Source: Paraburkholderia ultramafica
GTDB taxonomy: Bacteria; Pseudomonadota; Gammaproteobacteria; Burkholderiales; Burkholderiaceae
DNA: 64,000 nt
Direction: 5' to 3'
NCBI RefSeq assembly: GCF_902859915.1
Contig: NZ_CADIKK010000006.1
Span: 1 to 64,000 of the forward strand
Shown: positions 42,899 through 53,823 of the stretch, piece after piece
Layout of the letters: each line of letters opens with the position of its first letter
Numbering within the stretch: position 1 is the stretch's first letter
Notes under the pieces: model-generated
What the model was told of the DNA's origin: nothing
The model's database searches: none
What the model saw: only the letters and a program-made list of their open reading frames with translations
Translations under genes and position numbers: made by a program

Positions 42899-43891
42899 TC
42901 AAGACTGTCTTGCCGTCGAGTAAGAACACAATTCTAGCAGGCTATCTTTGAAAATGGAATCAGGAAATGAAGAAATTGCTGCGGCGGCTGCCTGAGCTTC
43001 CTGCTTCGCGCATTCGAGCGTGTGATCCAACGCGCCGGAACGCGTGATTGCCTCGAAAATCGTGTCGAAACGAGCCGTGCCGCCTTGCTCGATCGCTTCG
43101 CGCGCGAGCGCCGATTGCTCCGGCGTGCCGCGTTCGATCAGATAGATCAGCGGGAGCGTGGGTTTGCCTTCGCGGAGATCGTCGCCGGCGTTCTTGCCCA
43201 TCGATTCGGCCGTGCCCGTATAGTCGAGCCAGTCGTCCATGATCTGGAATGCGGTGCCGATGCGGCGGCCAAATTCCGCTGCGGCCGCTTCGGTTTTCGC
43301 GTCCGAGCCGGCCAGCACCGCGCCGAGCTGGGCGGCCGCTTCGAACAGCTTGGCGGTCTTGTAGCGGATCACCTGCATATAGCGGGCTTCGTCGACGTCC
43401 GCGTCGTGCATGTTCAGCAATTGCAGCACTTCGCCTTCGGAGATGATGTTGGTCGCCTCCGCCAGAATCTCCATTACGCGCATCTTGCCCACGCCGACCA
43501 TCATCTGGAACGAGCGCGAGTAGAGAAAGTCGCCGACCAGCACGCTCGCCGCGTTGCCGAACAGCGCATTGGCGGTCTGCCGGCCGCGCCGCAGATCGGA
43601 TTCGTCGACCACGTCGTCGTGCAGCAGCGTGGCGGTGTGGATGAATTCGACCACCGCGGCCAGTTCATGCCGGTGCCCCGTGGTTTCACCCAGCGCGCCC
43701 GCCACCAGCAACAGCAGCGCGGGCCGCAGCCGCTTGCCGCCGGCGCTGATGATGTACTCGGAGATCTGGTTGATCAGCATCACGTCGGATGCAAGACGGT
43801 GCCGGATGACGCGATTGACCTGCTGCATGTCTTCGGCGATCGGAGCAAGCAGGCTGGCGGCGTTGGAGGAGGGGGTGGCAGTCGACGACAT
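42899..43891 (-). CDS. ispB: octaprenyl diphosphate synthase IspB
   Basis: Trans-prenyl chain synthase supplying the ubiquinone side chain. 330 residues with the first Asp-rich motif LLHDDVVDESDLRRG and the second FQIMDDWLDY, plus GGKRLRPALLLL at the start. It is divergent from rplU-rpmA, as in many proteobacteria. Chain length (octa against nona) is not certain from sequence alone. Confidence 0.93.
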   Translation of the reverse strand: MSSTATPSSNAASLLAPIAEDMQQVNRVIRHRLASDVMLINQISEYIISAGGKRLRPALLLLVAGALGETTGHRHELAAVVEFIHTATLLHDDVVDESDLRRGRQTANALFGNAASVLVGDFLYSRSFQMMVGVGKMRVMEILAEATNIISEGEVLQLLNMHDADVDEARYMQVIRYKTAKLFEAAAQLGAVLAGSDAKTEAAAAEFGRRIGTAFQIMDDWLDYTGTAESMGKNAGDDLREGKPTLPLIYLIERGTPEQSALAREAIEQGGTARFDTIFEAITRSGALDHTLECAKQEAQAAAAAISSFPDSIFKDSLLELCSYSTARQS

Positions 43892-44048
43892 GATGGCTGA
43901 ATTGGGTAGTGCCGCGAATTATAAGGCGAATCGGGGCAGTTCCGGGTCGCAGGCTGCGGCGCGGCGCACTCGGGGCCACATTCAGGGCCACGCGCCGGGG
44001 CTGCGCGGCGAGGCGCCAGGCTCCGCGCGCGGCGGCCCGCAATGAGTT

Positions 44049-44077
44049 TTGACCGAGCAGCTAACTCTATGTATAAT
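44049..44077 (+). promoter_or_regulatory. rplU-rpmA promoter
   Basis: TTGACC (44049-44054), 17-base spacer, perfect TATAAT (44072-44077). It lies 55 bases before the rplU ATG and is the best sigma-70 promoter in the window. Confidence 0.88.
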
Positions 44078-44131
44078 CATGCGTTTCCGCGCGCGGTGCG
44101 TGGGAAAAATGAACACAGAGTGAGGTTCTCA

Positions 44132-44443
44132 ATGTACGCGGTCATAAAAACCGGTGGCAAGCAGTATAAAGTTGCTGTCGGCGAAAAACTTAAAGTAGAA
44201 CAGATACCGGCAGACATTGACGCTGAAATCACGCTCGACCAGGTTCTCGCAGTAGGCGAAGGCGAATCGATTAAGTTCGGTACGCCGCTGGTCGGTGGGG
44301 CTTCCGTCAAGGCTACCGTCGTGTCGCAAGGTCGTCACGCAAAAGTGACCATCTTCAAGATGCGTCGCCGGAAGCACTACCAGAAGCATGGCGGCCACCG
44401 CCAGAACTATACCGAACTGCGCATCGACGCGATCAACGCGTAA
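44132..44443 (+). CDS. rplU: 50S ribosomal protein L21
   Basis: 103-residue L21, beginning [14 protein letters not shown], with the RNA-binding [16 protein letters not shown] loop and TELRIDAI at the end. ATG 44132 follows GTGAGGT; the frame upstream is open but not part of L21. rpmA follows after 25 bases. Confidence 0.97.
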   Translation: MYAVIKTGGKQYKVAVGEKLKVEQIPADIDAEITLDQVLAVGEGESIKFGTPLVGGASVKATVVSQGRHAKVTIFKMRRRKHYQKHGGHRQNYTELRIDAINA

Positions 44444-44468
44444 GCGCACCGGTTAAGGAGCAAATCAA

Positions 44469-44732
44469 ATGGCACACAAAAAGGCAGGCGGATCATCCCG
44501 CAACGGCCGGGACTCTGAATCGAAGCGTCTTGGCGTGAAGGTTTACGGCGGTCAGGCTATCAACGCTGGCGGCATCATCGTCCGTCAACGCGGCACGCGT
44601 ATGCACGCTGGTGAAAACGTCGGTATCGGCAAGGATCACACCTTGTTCGCGCTGACGGACGGCCACGTCCAGTTCTCGACGAAAGGCGCAGCGAAGAAGC
44701 ACATGGTCAACGTCGTCCCGTCAGCAGTCTGA
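44469..44732 (+). CDS. rpmA: 50S ribosomal protein L27
   Basis: 87-residue L27 with the N-terminus [16 protein letters not shown] that reaches the peptidyl-transferase centre, and the [14 protein letters not shown] block. AAGGAG stands 9-14 bases upstream of the ATG. A terminator follows. Confidence 0.97.
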   Translation: MAHKKAGGSSRNGRDSESKRLGVKVYGGQAINAGGIIVRQRGTRMHAGENVGIGKDHTLFALTDGHVQFSTKGAAKKHMVNVVPSAV

Positions 44733-44761
44733 GTTTAGTCAGGCACGGGCTTCAGGACCGG

Positions 44762-44796
44762 AAAAAGGCCCCGCGAAGTTAGCGGGGCTTTTTTTA
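44762..44796 (+). terminator. terminator after rpmA
   Basis: GCCCCGC (44768-44774) pairs with GCGGGGC (44782-44788) around a 7-base loop, with an A run before and a T run after. Confidence 0.9.
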
Positions 44797-44932
44797 TTGC
44801 GGCGCTTGCGCGGCGCTTTCGCCGGATCGGAGGGATCGATCGTTCATGCCGGCGCGGCTATGCCGTTCGGTCGATTGATCAACGCGCGGCGGGCGCGGCA
44901 AAATAGCAGCATCCGATAGCATCAAGATCTAG

Positions 44933-46093
<1,161 letters not shown>

Positions 46094-46164
46094 AAAAGCT
46101 CGAGCGCCGGCGCCTCAGCGGGCTGCCGGCATGCGTCACGCATCATCTTGGGAGACAGCGCACA

Positions 46165-47283
46165 ATGCGTTCCGTCATCGCAGATTCACGGCGATTGGTA
46201 GTGAAAGTCGGTTCGAGCCTCGTCACGAATGACGGGCGCGGTCTCGATCATGCTGCGATCGGCCGCTGGGCCGCGCAGATTGCCGCGCTGCGCGCGCAAG
46301 GCAAGGAAGTGGTGCTGGTCAGTTCGGGCGCCATCGCCGAAGGAATGCAGCGGCTCGGCTGGACCAAACGGCCGCGCGAAATCGACGAATTGCAGGCGGC
46401 CGCGGCCGTCGGTCAAATGGGTCTCGCGCAGGTGTACGAAAGCCGCTTTGCCGAGCACTCCATTCAAACCGCGCAGATTCTGCTGACTCACGCCGACCTC
46501 GCCGACCGCGAGCGCTATCTGAACGCCCGCTCCACCTTGCTCACGCTGTTGCGTCTGGGCGTGGTGCCGATCATCAACGAGAACGACACGGTCGTCACCG
46601 ACGAAATCAAATTCGGCGACAACGACACGCTGGGTGCGCTGGTCGCCAATCTGATCGAAGGCGATGCGCTCGTCATCCTCACCGATCAACAAGGCCTGTT
46701 CACCGCCGATCCGCGCAAGGACCCGAACGCCATGCTCGTTCAGCAGGCCGATGCGGGTGCGCCGGACCTCGAGGCGATGGCGGGCGGCGCGGGTTCGAGC
46801 CTTGGTCGCGGCGGCATGCTGACCAAGATTCTCGCCGCGAAGCGCGCGGCGCACAGCGGCGCCAATACGGTGATCGCGAGCGGGCGCGAAGCGGATGTGT
46901 TGTCGCGACTGGCTTCGGGTGAGGCGATCGGCACGCAGTTGATCGCGCGCACTGCGCGGATGGCGGCGCGCAAGCAATGGATGGCCGATCATCTGCAGGT
47001 GCGGGGCCATGTTGTGATCGACGATGGCGCGGTCGAAAAATTGACCGCAGGCGGCAAGAGCTTGCTGCCGATCGGCATTGTCGGCGTGCAGGGCGCGTTT
47101 GCGCGCGGTGAGGTGATCGCTTGCCTGAGCGCCGCGGGGCGCGAGGTGGCGCGCGGCCTGACGAACTACAGCAGCGCGGAAACCAAGCTGATTCAGCGAC
47201 GTCCGAGCGGCGAAATCGAATCGGTGCTCGGCTACATGCTGGAGCCCGAGTTGATCCATCGCGACAACCTGGTGCTGGTCTGA
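46165..47283 (+). CDS. proB: glutamate 5-kinase ProB
   Basis: First step of proline synthesis, phosphorylating glutamate. 372 residues: an amino acid kinase domain ([58 protein letters not shown]) and a C-terminal PUA domain. A GGGAGA Shine-Dalgarno precedes the ATG. A 5-bp tandem repeat begins four bases after its stop. Confidence 0.96.
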   Translation: MRSVIADSRRLVVKVGSSLVTNDGRGLDHAAIGRWAAQIAALRAQGKEVVLVSSGAIAEGMQRLGWTKRPREIDELQAAAAVGQMGLAQVYESRFAEHSIQTAQILLTHADLADRERYLNARSTLLTLLRLGVVPIINENDTVVTDEIKFGDNDTLGALVANLIEGDALVILTDQQGLFTADPRKDPNAMLVQQADAGAPDLEAMAGGAGSSLGRGGMLTKILAAKRAAHSGANTVIASGREADVLSRLASGEAIGTQLIARTARMAARKQWMADHLQVRGHVVIDDGAVEKLTAGGKSLLPIGIVGVQGAFARGEVIACLSAAGREVARGLTNYSSAETKLIQRRPSGEIESVLGYMLEPELIHRDNLVLV

Positions 47284-47287
47284 TTCG

Positions 47288-47323
47288 CTGACCTGACCTG
47301 ACCTGACCTGACCTGACCTGACC
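47288..47323 (+). repeat. CTGAC pentanucleotide repeat, 7.2 copies
   Basis: CTGAC is repeated without interruption over 36 bases just after the proB stop. It lies outside any gene. Confidence 0.97.
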
Positions 47324-47350
47324 GGCGGCAGGCGCGCACGGCCCATAAAA

Positions 47351-47384
47351 AAGCCGTTCCAGCGGACGCTGGAACGGCTTTATT
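47351..47384. terminator. terminator between proB and the CNP1-like gene
   Basis: AAGCCGTTCCAGC (47351-47363), loop GGAC, perfect complement (47368-47380), flanked by A and T runs, so it can end both convergent genes. Confidence 0.92.
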
Positions 47385-47433
47385 TCATCTCCATGGCGCG
47401 CTCGGATCTCAAAACGCGCTCACGGGAAGAGCC

Positions 47434-47991
47434 TCAGTGAATCAACGAGGTCGCGGTGCGCTTGTAGCGGATGTTCTCGACAATCTGCTTGGCGTTGCCC
47501 GTGGGAATCTTGTTCGCGCACAGATAATCCTGATACAGCGCCGCGTGATACGCGTTCAGCGCGCCGTTCTCGATGCGCGAGAACCCGTTCTCGACGGTCC
47601 TGTCCCAGCCGTCGTGATCCGCATTCAAGCCCGCATACAGACGCCATTCATAGGTGTCGCAGCGGATCCCTTCATAATTCACGTTGCGCGCGCCGCTCGG
47701 GCTCGTCACGACCACGGTATAGCGAACCACGCCGTCGGTGCCCACGCTGAGCGAGTTCCGATCGATCGCGAACTGCAGCGGCGTGTTGCCCGACACTTCG
47801 AAAGGCAGCAGACTCGAGTCTTGCGGCAGCGGAGGCAAGGTATCCACCTTGTTTTCAACCCAGTTGCCCTTGCGGTCCAGCAGGTAGACAAACGCGCTGT
47901 CGTCTTGATTGGTGGGTTTGCCGGCGCTCGAACAGCCAGCCAGCAGGGCGCCGGTGGCGACGAACGCCACGACGAGTGCAAGTGCTTTCAA
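47434..47991 (-). CDS. CNP1-like lipoprotein
   Basis: 185-residue predicted lipoprotein. The signal peptide MKALALVVAFVATGALLAGC ends in a lipobox (LLAGC) followed by SS, so it is probably sent to the outer membrane. The rest resembles the CNP1-like family found in betaproteobacteria, function unknown: VYLLDRKGNWVENKVD, GTDGVVRYTVVVTSPSGARNVNYEGIRC and YEWRLYAG. I place the start at TTG 47991 because GAGGA lies 7 bases upstream and the signal peptide begins there; no ATG gives a sensible N-terminus. Confidence 0.83.
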   Translation of the reverse strand: MKALALVVAFVATGALLAGCSSAGKPTNQDDSAFVYLLDRKGNWVENKVDTLPPLPQDSSLLPFEVSGNTPLQFAIDRNSLSVGTDGVVRYTVVVTSPSGARNVNYEGIRCDTYEWRLYAGLNADHDGWDRTVENGFSRIENGALNAYHAALYQDYLCANKIPTGNAKQIVENIRYKRTATSLIH

Positions 47992-48067
47992 TATGGTTTC
48001 CTCGAAACACTGGCGCGGCTCGAGGAGCCGCGCCAGCAGAGGCGGCATGGACAGCCGCACAGAGTTG

Positions 48068-48808
48068 TTAATTGCGCACGCCCGGGCGGAACAGCGAGCC
48101 GGCGGGTTCGCCAGCCGATTCGCCTTCGTGTTCCGAGCCTGCGCCCACCTCGGCCGCTGACCCGGAGTTCGGACCGCAATCGGACGCGATCGTGACGTGA
48201 ACCGATGTTTCGATGCCGACGGCGGTGACCGAAGTCACCGTCATTACCGAGGAATCCGGCGGACTTTCCATTGACGACGCTATCCGGGGATAACGCTGCC
48301 CATGGTGCCCGCCAGGTTTTTCCGCACGCGGCGCAGCCCGGCGCATGAAACGGGATAGCTCCGTCAGCGCCAACTGATACACATCCCGCTTGAACTCGAT
48401 CACACAGTCGAGCGGCACCCAGTACTCGTTCCAGCGCCACGCATCGAACTCTGGGTGGTCGGTGGCGCGCAAGCAGATGTCGCAGTCGCGTCCCACCATC
48501 CGGAGCAAGAACCAGATTTGTTTCTGGCCGCGGTAATGACCGCGTATTTCGCGCTTGATGAACTTGTCAGGCACCTCGTAACGCAACCAGTCGCGCGTGC
48601 GACCGATCACCTTGACGTGCTCAGGAAGCAGCCCGGTTTCTTCGTGTAACTCCCGATACATCGCTTGCACGGGGGTCTCTCCGTACTTGATGCCCCCTTG
48701 CGGAAACTGCCAGGAATGTTCACGGAGCCGTTTGCCCCAAAACACCTCGTTGTGCGCGTTCAAGAGGATGATGCCGACGTTCGGGCGAAAGCCTTCACGA
48801 TCCAGCAT
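48068..48808 (-). CDS. rppH: RNA pyrophosphohydrolase RppH, extended
   Basis: Nudix enzyme that removes pyrophosphate from mRNA 5' ends and starts decay. The 246 residues hold an RppH core (about 1-157): [25 protein letters not shown], and the Nudix box G38-x5-E44-x7-R52-E-x2-E56-E57-x-G59. The remaining 89 residues are low complexity, rich in Ser, Val, Glu and Gly, and are absent from the 176-residue E. coli enzyme. The ATG at 48808 is preceded by AAGGTGG. It is divergent from proS. Confidence 0.92.
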   Translation of the reverse strand: MLDREGFRPNVGIILLNAHNEVFWGKRLREHSWQFPQGGIKYGETPVQAMYRELHEETGLLPEHVKVIGRTRDWLRYEVPDKFIKREIRGHYRGQKQIWFLLRMVGRDCDICLRATDHPEFDAWRWNEYWVPLDCVIEFKRDVYQLALTELSRFMRRAAPRAEKPGGHHGQRYPRIASSMESPPDSSVMTVTSVTAVGIETSVHVTIASDCGPNSGSAAEVGAGSEHEGESAGEPAGSLFRPGVRN

Positions 48809-48841
48809 ACAACCACCTTCGAATCCTTTAAAATTGCTTTG

Positions 48842-48847
48842 ATTATA
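48842..48847 (-). promoter_or_regulatory. rppH -10 element
   Basis: The minus strand reads TATAAT at 48847-48842, 34 bases before the rppH start. The matching -35 is weak (GTGCGT at 17 bases). Confidence 0.5.
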
Positions 48848-49111
48848 AACAGATAACGGGTCCGACGCACCGAATCGCACCAGAATGGAACGAATCGCCG
48901 CAAGAGGCCCGCATTTGCGGTAGCCTGTCAGTCTTTCCGTGCCTTATCCCTTGTGCAAAAGGCTTTGCGCGGCGACTTCGGCGCCGCGTTGCGGGCAGCG
49001 CTGCCGGTGTCGGGCGAACCGTGCTGGCTCAGCGCCGGATCTGTGTTGATTTCCCCACCGTTTTCACCTTTCGGGCGGTCCCTCCGGAGCCGCCGCTTTT
49101 GGAAAATCTGA
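48848..49111. other. intergenic region between rppH and proS
   Basis: With the short rppH leader this makes a gap of about 300 bases. I see no gene, no strong terminator and no clear proS promoter. Confidence 0.5.
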
Positions 49112-50848
49112 ATGAAAGCTTCCCGTTTCTTTATCGGCACCCTGAAAGAAGCTCCCGCCGACGCCGAGATCGTCAGCCATAAACTCATGGTGCGCGCCGG
49201 CATGATCCGCCGCGTCGCCGGCGGCATCTATAACTACCTGCCGATCGGCCTGCGTTCGATCCGCAAGGTGGAAGCCATCGTGCGCGAAGAAATGAACCGG
49301 GCAGGCGGGATTGAGTTGCTGATGCCGTCGGTGCAGCCGGCCGAGTTGTGGCAGGAATCGGGCCGCTGGGAAAAGTACGGCCCCGAGCTGCTGCGCTTCA
49401 AGGACCGCAAGCAATCCGACTTCGTGCTCGGCCCGACGCACGAAGAAGTGATCACCGACATCGCGCGCAACCAGATCAAGAGCTATCGCCAGTTGCCGGT
49501 CAACTTCTATCAGGTCCAGACGAAGTTCCGCGACGAAATCCGTCCGCGCTTCGGCGTGATGCGCGGTCGCGAGTTCATCATGAAAGACGCGTACTCGTTC
49601 GACAAGGACGCAGAAGGTCTGCGCGAGTCGTATAGCAAGATGTACGACGCGTACGTGCGGATCTTCACGCGCCTCGGTCTGGACTTCCGTGCGGTGGCGG
49701 CGGACAACGGTTCGATCGGTGGCAGCGGCTCGCACGAGTTCCACGTGATCGCCGAAACCGGCGAAGACGCGATCGCCTATTGCCCGACCTCGGACTTCGC
49801 GGCGAACGTCGAAGCGGCTGAAGCGCTGCCGCTCTACGCGCAACGCGCCGCGCCGGCTGAAGACATGAAGAAGACCGCCACGCCCGGCAAGGCGAAGTGC
49901 GAGGCCGTGGCCGAGCTGCTGAACATTCCGCTCGAACGCACGATCAAGTCGATCGTCCTCGCAACGGAAAACGAAGGCGCCGAGCCGACCATCTGGTTGC
50001 TGATGCTGCGCGGCGATCACGATCTGAACGAGATCAAAGCGGGCAATCTGCCCGGTCTGGCCGACTTCCGCATGGCGACCGAAGCCGAAATCATCGAGAC
50101 CTTCGGCACGCCGCCGGGCTATCTCGGTCCGATCAACACGAAGAAGCCGGTCAAGGTCGTCGCGGATCGCACGGTCGCGAACATGAGCGACTTCGTGGTC
50201 GGCTCGAACGAGGTGGATTACCACACCACCGGTGTGAACTGGGGCCGCGATCTGCCGGAACCGGTCGTCGCCGACATTCGCAACGTGAAGAAGGGCGATC
50301 CGTCGCCGGACGGCAACGGCGAGATCGACATCTGCCGCGGCATCGAAGTGGGCCACGTGTTCCAGCTCGGCAAGAAGTATTCGGAAGCGATGGGCGCGAA
50401 CTGTCTCGACGAAACCGGCAAGCCGCAGCCGATGGAAATGGGCTGCTACGGTATCGGCATCACGCGCATTCTCGGCGCCGCGATCGAACAGAATTTCGAC
50501 GACAAGGGCATCATCTGGCCGGAGTCGATCGCGCCGTTCGAAGTCGTGCTGTGCCCGATGGGCTATGACCGCAGCGACGCCGTGCGCGAGCAGGCCGACA
50601 AGCTGTATGCGGCACTGGTCGAAGCGGGCATCGACGTGATCCTCGACGACCGCGGCGAGCGCCCGGGCGTGATGTTCGCCGACTGGGAGCTGATCGGCGT
50701 GCCGCATCGTCTGGTGATCGGCGACCGTGGCCTCAAGGACGGCAAGCTCGAATACCAGGGCCGCCGCGACGCCGAGGCGACGCTGCTGCCGGTCGAGGAC
50801 GCCGCCCAGACGGTCATCGGGAAAGTGCGCGCGGCGTTGGCGCATTGA
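49112..50848 (+). CDS. proS: prolyl-tRNA synthetase
   Basis: Class II synthetase, bacterial type, 578 residues: catalytic core with [18 protein letters not shown] (motif 1 area), [12 protein letters not shown] and [17 protein letters not shown] (motif 2), a YbaK-like editing insert (about 240-390), motif 3 [13 protein letters not shown], and the anticodon-binding domain. The Shine-Dalgarno is poor, but the start [15 protein letters not shown] is standard. Confidence 0.96.
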   Translation: MKASRFFIGTLKEAPADAEIVSHKLMVRAGMIRRVAGGIYNYLPIGLRSIRKVEAIVREEMNRAGGIELLMPSVQPAELWQESGRWEKYGPELLRFKDRKQSDFVLGPTHEEVITDIARNQIKSYRQLPVNFYQVQTKFRDEIRPRFGVMRGREFIMKDAYSFDKDAEGLRESYSKMYDAYVRIFTRLGLDFRAVAADNGSIGGSGSHEFHVIAETGEDAIAYCPTSDFAANVEAAEALPLYAQRAAPAEDMKKTATPGKAKCEAVAELLNIPLERTIKSIVLATENEGAEPTIWLLMLRGDHDLNEIKAGNLPGLADFRMATEAEIIETFGTPPGYLGPINTKKPVKVVADRTVANMSDFVVGSNEVDYHTTGVNWGRDLPEPVVADIRNVKKGDPSPDGNGEIDICRGIEVGHVFQLGKKYSEAMGANCLDETGKPQPMEMGCYGIGITRILGAAIEQNFDDKGIIWPESIAPFEVVLCPMGYDRSDAVREQADKLYAALVEAGIDVILDDRGERPGVMFADWELIGVPHRLVIGDRGLKDGKLEYQGRRDAEATLLPVEDAAQTVIGKVRAALAH

Positions 50849-50864
50849 GCGGAGCGGACAGACA

Positions 50865-51464
50865 GTGGAGTACACCTTCCTGTCCGCGACCGTCCTGCTG
50901 ATTCTGATCACCGATCCGCTCGGCAATATTCCTATCTTCATCAACTGCCTGCGCAGCGTGTCGCCCGAGCGTCGCGCGATCGTCATTCTCCGTGAGGTAG
51001 CGATCGCCTTCGCGATCCTGCTGCTCTTCATGGTGCTGGGGCAGGGCTTTCTGCGCATGATGAGCCTGAGCGATCAGTCGTTGCGCATCGGCGGCGGGAT
51101 AGTGCTGTTTCTGATCGCGCTCAGAATGGTGTTCCCGCACCCGGACGGTCCATTCGGCGGCGACGCGCGCGGCGGCGAGCCGCTGATCGTGCCGCTCGCC
51201 ATTCCGGCGCTGGCGGGTCCGTCGGCGCTGGCAACGGTGATGCTGCTGACGTCGCAGGCGCCGGGCAAGATGTACGAGTGGATCGGCGCGCTGACCGTCA
51301 CGATGGTCGTCTGCGCGATCGTGCTGATGCTGGCCGAGCGCATTCAGGCGTGGCTCGGCGAACGCACGATGACGGCCTTCGAGCGGCTGATGGGCCTGGT
51401 GCTGGTGGCGATCGCGGTCGAGATGATGCTCGGCGGTATCCGGTCTTTCGTGCAACACCTGTGA
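50865..51464 (+). CDS. MarC-family inner-membrane protein
   Basis: 199 residues with six predicted membrane helices: FLSATVLLILITDPLGNIPIF opens the family, with LVPLAIPALAGPSALATVML in the second repeat. MarC proteins are of unknown transport role. GTG 50865 is the start, 16 bases past the proS stop with GGAGCGGA upstream, so it is likely co-transcribed with proS. Confidence 0.88.
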   Translation: MEYTFLSATVLLILITDPLGNIPIFINCLRSVSPERRAIVILREVAIAFAILLLFMVLGQGFLRMMSLSDQSLRIGGGIVLFLIALRMVFPHPDGPFGGDARGGEPLIVPLAIPALAGPSALATVMLLTSQAPGKMYEWIGALTVTMVVCAIVLMLAERIQAWLGERTMTAFERLMGLVLVAIAVEMMLGGIRSFVQHL

Positions 51465-51537
51465 TGCCGGGCCACGCGAGCCCTTCAGCGAAAGCGGTGC
51501 GTGCCCTCGCATTGCCCTTTTAACCGCACCAACAAAA

Positions 51538-51565
51538 AAGCGGCCCACGCGAGCCGCTTCTTCTT
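51538..51565. terminator. terminator after the MarC gene
   Basis: AAGCGGC (51538-51544) pairs with GCCGCTT (51553-51559), with an A run before and a CTTCTT tract after. Confidence 0.7.
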
Positions 51566-51627
51566 ACACCAACCTCTTTACCGAGACCGAGGCATGCCGC
51601 CATGACAGCGGCTGCTCCGAAGGCAGC

Positions 51628-52179
51628 TCAAGCGCCTTCGGTCAGCGCGCGAATCGTCGGCAGGTTACGCCAGTAACCCTTCGCATCCATCCCGCAGCCG
51701 AACACATAGCGGTCCGGCACTTCGAAGCCGCAGTAATCCGGGCGCAACGGCTTGGCTTTCGGAATGATCTTCTCGCACAGCACCGCGCTCAGGAAGCGCT
51801 TGGCGCCCATCGCGAGGATGCGGTCGCGGATCGCGGCCATCGTCTCGCCTTCGTCGAGGATGTCGTCGAGCACCAGCACCACGCGATCCTTCACCGACTC
51901 GGCCGGCGCCACGCGCCATTGCATCTCGTTGCCGCCCTTGGTGGTGTTGCGGTAGCGGGTCAGATGGATGTAATCGAATTCGAGCGGAAAATCGAGGTGC
52001 GGCAGCAGCATGCCGGTGAACACCGCGGCGCCGCCCATCACCGACAGCACGAGCGGGAAGTCCTCGCTCATCTCGTCGCGAATGGCGGCCGCCATGCCGC
52101 TGATGGACGCGTTGACGTCATTGGCCGAAACGATTTCTTCGGAGTGGCTAAAAATGTGGAGGGCTTCTTCGCGGTTCAT
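51628..52179 (-). CDS. hpt: hypoxanthine(-guanine) phosphoribosyltransferase
   Basis: Purine salvage enzyme joining hypoxanthine or guanine to PRPP. 183 residues. The PRPP loop is VLVLDDILDEGETM, and GGAAVFTGMLLPHLDFPLEFDY holds the loop-I region. The C-terminal DYCGFEVPDRYVFGCGMD positions the base. ATG 52179 (MNREEALHIFSHSEE) is chosen; the frame upstream is in the structured leader. The preference between hypoxanthine and guanine or xanthine is not decided by sequence. Confidence 0.88.
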   Translation of the reverse strand: MNREEALHIFSHSEEIVSANDVNASISGMAAAIRDEMSEDFPLVLSVMGGAAVFTGMLLPHLDFPLEFDYIHLTRYRNTTKGGNEMQWRVAPAESVKDRVVLVLDDILDEGETMAAIRDRILAMGAKRFLSAVLCEKIIPKAKPLRPDYCGFEVPDRYVFGCGMDAKGYWRNLPTIRALTEGA

Positions 52180-52230
52180 GACGTCTGACGGGCGGTAACT
52201 GTATACATAGAGTGAGTGAGAACGCCCCAC

Positions 52231-52277
52231 AGGAAGTCCCCTTGAGGGACGCCCCGAAGGAAGTTCTCTTGGGGAAC
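52231..52277 (-). promoter_or_regulatory. tandem hairpins in the hpt leader
   Basis: Two 20-base units at 52231-52250 and 52258-52277 (27-base period, 16 of 20 identical) each fold: GTCCC-CTTGA-GGGAC and GTTCT-CTTGG-GGAAC. One pair changes from C-G to T-A and another from C-G to a T-G wobble, so pairing is kept. They lie directly after the proposed hpt transcription start. Confidence 0.72.
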
Positions 52278-52292
52278 GGCGGCCTGTGGTAC

Positions 52293-52321
52293 AGAATAAA
52301 CCCGCACGAACCCTGAGTCAG
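52293..52321 (-). promoter_or_regulatory. hpt promoter
   Basis: On the minus strand CTGACT (52321-52316) and TATTCT (52298-52293) are 17 bases apart. The expected start, near 52286, is just before the hairpins. Confidence 0.62.
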
Positions 52322-52374
52322 CCACGCGTGCCGTGATTCGTGCACAGGACACGCGCGCGCCGTCTTGCTAAAGC

Positions 52375-53742
52375 TTAGCGCATGCCGGGCAACATCCCCT
52401 TCATGCCACGCATCATCTTCTGCAGATTGCCGCCCTTCAGCTTTTTCATCATCGTGCGCATCTGGTCGTACTGGTTCAGCATGCGGTTGACTTCCTGCAC
52501 CTGCACGCCCGCGCCCGCGGCGATGCGGCGCTTGCGGGTGGCCTTGATCAGATCGGGCTTCGCGCGCTCCAGAGGCGTCATCGAATTGATGATGCCTTCC
52601 ATGCGGCGCATCTGCTTTTCAGCCTGGCTCATATCGGCACCGGCAGCGGCCTGCTGGAACTGTGCGGGCAGCTTGTCCATCAGCGACGACAGGCCGCCCA
52701 TGCCCTTCATTTGCGTGAGCTGCGCCCGGAAATCGTTGAGGTCGAAGTCGCCGCCTTTCTTGACCTTGTCGGCGAGCTTCTGCGCGGCCTGAACGTCCAC
52801 GCCGCGTTGCGCTTCTTCGACGAGGGCAAGAATGTCGCCCATGCCGAGAATCCGGTTCGCCATGCGATCCGGGTAGAAGATTTCGAGGCCGTCGAGCTTT
52901 TCCGCGACGCCGACGAACTTGATCGGCTTGCCCGTCACGTGACGCACGGAGAGCGCCGCGCCACCGCGCGAGTCGCCGTCGAGCTTGGTGAGGATCACGC
53001 CGGTGAGCGGCAGCGCGTCGCTGAAGGCCTTCGCGGTGTTCACCGCATCCTGGCCGAGCATCGCGTCGACCACAAACAGCGTTTCCGCCGGCTTCAGCGT
53101 GCTGTGCAGCGCGGCGATTTCCTGCATCATCGCTTCGTCGATACCCAGACGGCCGGCCGTGTCGACCAGCAGCACATCGTGATAGTGGCGCTTGGCCCAG
53201 TCCACCGCGGCGCGCGCGATGTCGACCGGCTTCTGATCCGGCTCCGACGGAAAGAAGTCCGCGCCGACCTGCTCGGTCACCATCTTCAACTGCGCGATAG
53301 CAGCGGGGCGGTAGACGTCGCACGAAACGGTCAGGACTTTCTTCTTGTACTTTTCGCGCAGCAGCTTGGCGAGCTTGCCGACCGTGGTCGTCTTACCGGC
53401 GCCTTGCAGACCCGCCATCAGGATGACGGCCGGCGGCGTGACGGCGAGATTGAGTTCGACCGCCTTGCCTTCATAGTCGCCGCCGATGATCGCGGTCAGC
53501 TCGCGCTGCACCACGCCGACCAGCGCCTGACCCGGCGACAGGCTGCTGATGACTTCCTCGCCGAGCGCCTTTTCCTTCACCTTGGCGATGAACTCGCGCA
53601 CGACGGGCAGCGCCACGTCGGCCTCGAGCAGCGCGAGGCGTACTTCGCGCAGCATTTCCTGGGTGTTCGCCTCGGTGAGCCGGGCTTCGCCGCGCAGCGT
53701 CTTGACGACGCGCGCCATCCGTTGAGTCAGATTGTCGAGCAT
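52375..53742 (-). CDS. ffh: signal recognition particle protein Ffh
   Basis: GTPase of the bacterial SRP, which takes inner-membrane proteins to FtsY. 455 residues: N domain, G domain with GLQGAGKTT (G1), DTAGRLGID (G3) and TKLDGDSRGG (G4), and a Met-rich M domain (MKGMGGLSSLMDKL, MMKKLKGGNLQKMMRGMKGMLPGM) that binds 4.5S RNA and signal peptides. It is divergent from the ypjD-like gene, with 81 bases between. Confidence 0.97.
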   Translation of the reverse strand: MLDNLTQRMARVVKTLRGEARLTEANTQEMLREVRLALLEADVALPVVREFIAKVKEKALGEEVISSLSPGQALVGVVQRELTAIIGGDYEGKAVELNLAVTPPAVILMAGLQGAGKTTTVGKLAKLLREKYKKKVLTVSCDVYRPAAIAQLKMVTEQVGADFFPSEPDQKPVDIARAAVDWAKRHYHDVLLVDTAGRLGIDEAMMQEIAALHSTLKPAETLFVVDAMLGQDAVNTAKAFSDALPLTGVILTKLDGDSRGGAALSVRHVTGKPIKFVGVAEKLDGLEIFYPDRMANRILGMGDILALVEEAQRGVDVQAAQKLADKVKKGGDFDLNDFRAQLTQMKGMGGLSSLMDKLPAQFQQAAAGADMSQAEKQMRRMEGIINSMTPLERAKPDLIKATRKRRIAAGAGVQVQEVNRMLNQYDQMRTMMKKLKGGNLQKMMRGMKGMLPGMR

Positions 53743-53823
53743 GGGGAGCGATGAACAGTGCGGCCCGGGCAGCGCGCGAAGTGGAAGACGTCGCGGAGTA
53801 GGGGCCTAGTGTAAACTTCGAAT

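Noticed and set aside
47288..47323. Pentamer repeat as a phase-variation switch
   Set aside because: It lies after the proB stop and before a terminator, so changes in copy number cannot shift any reading frame seen here.
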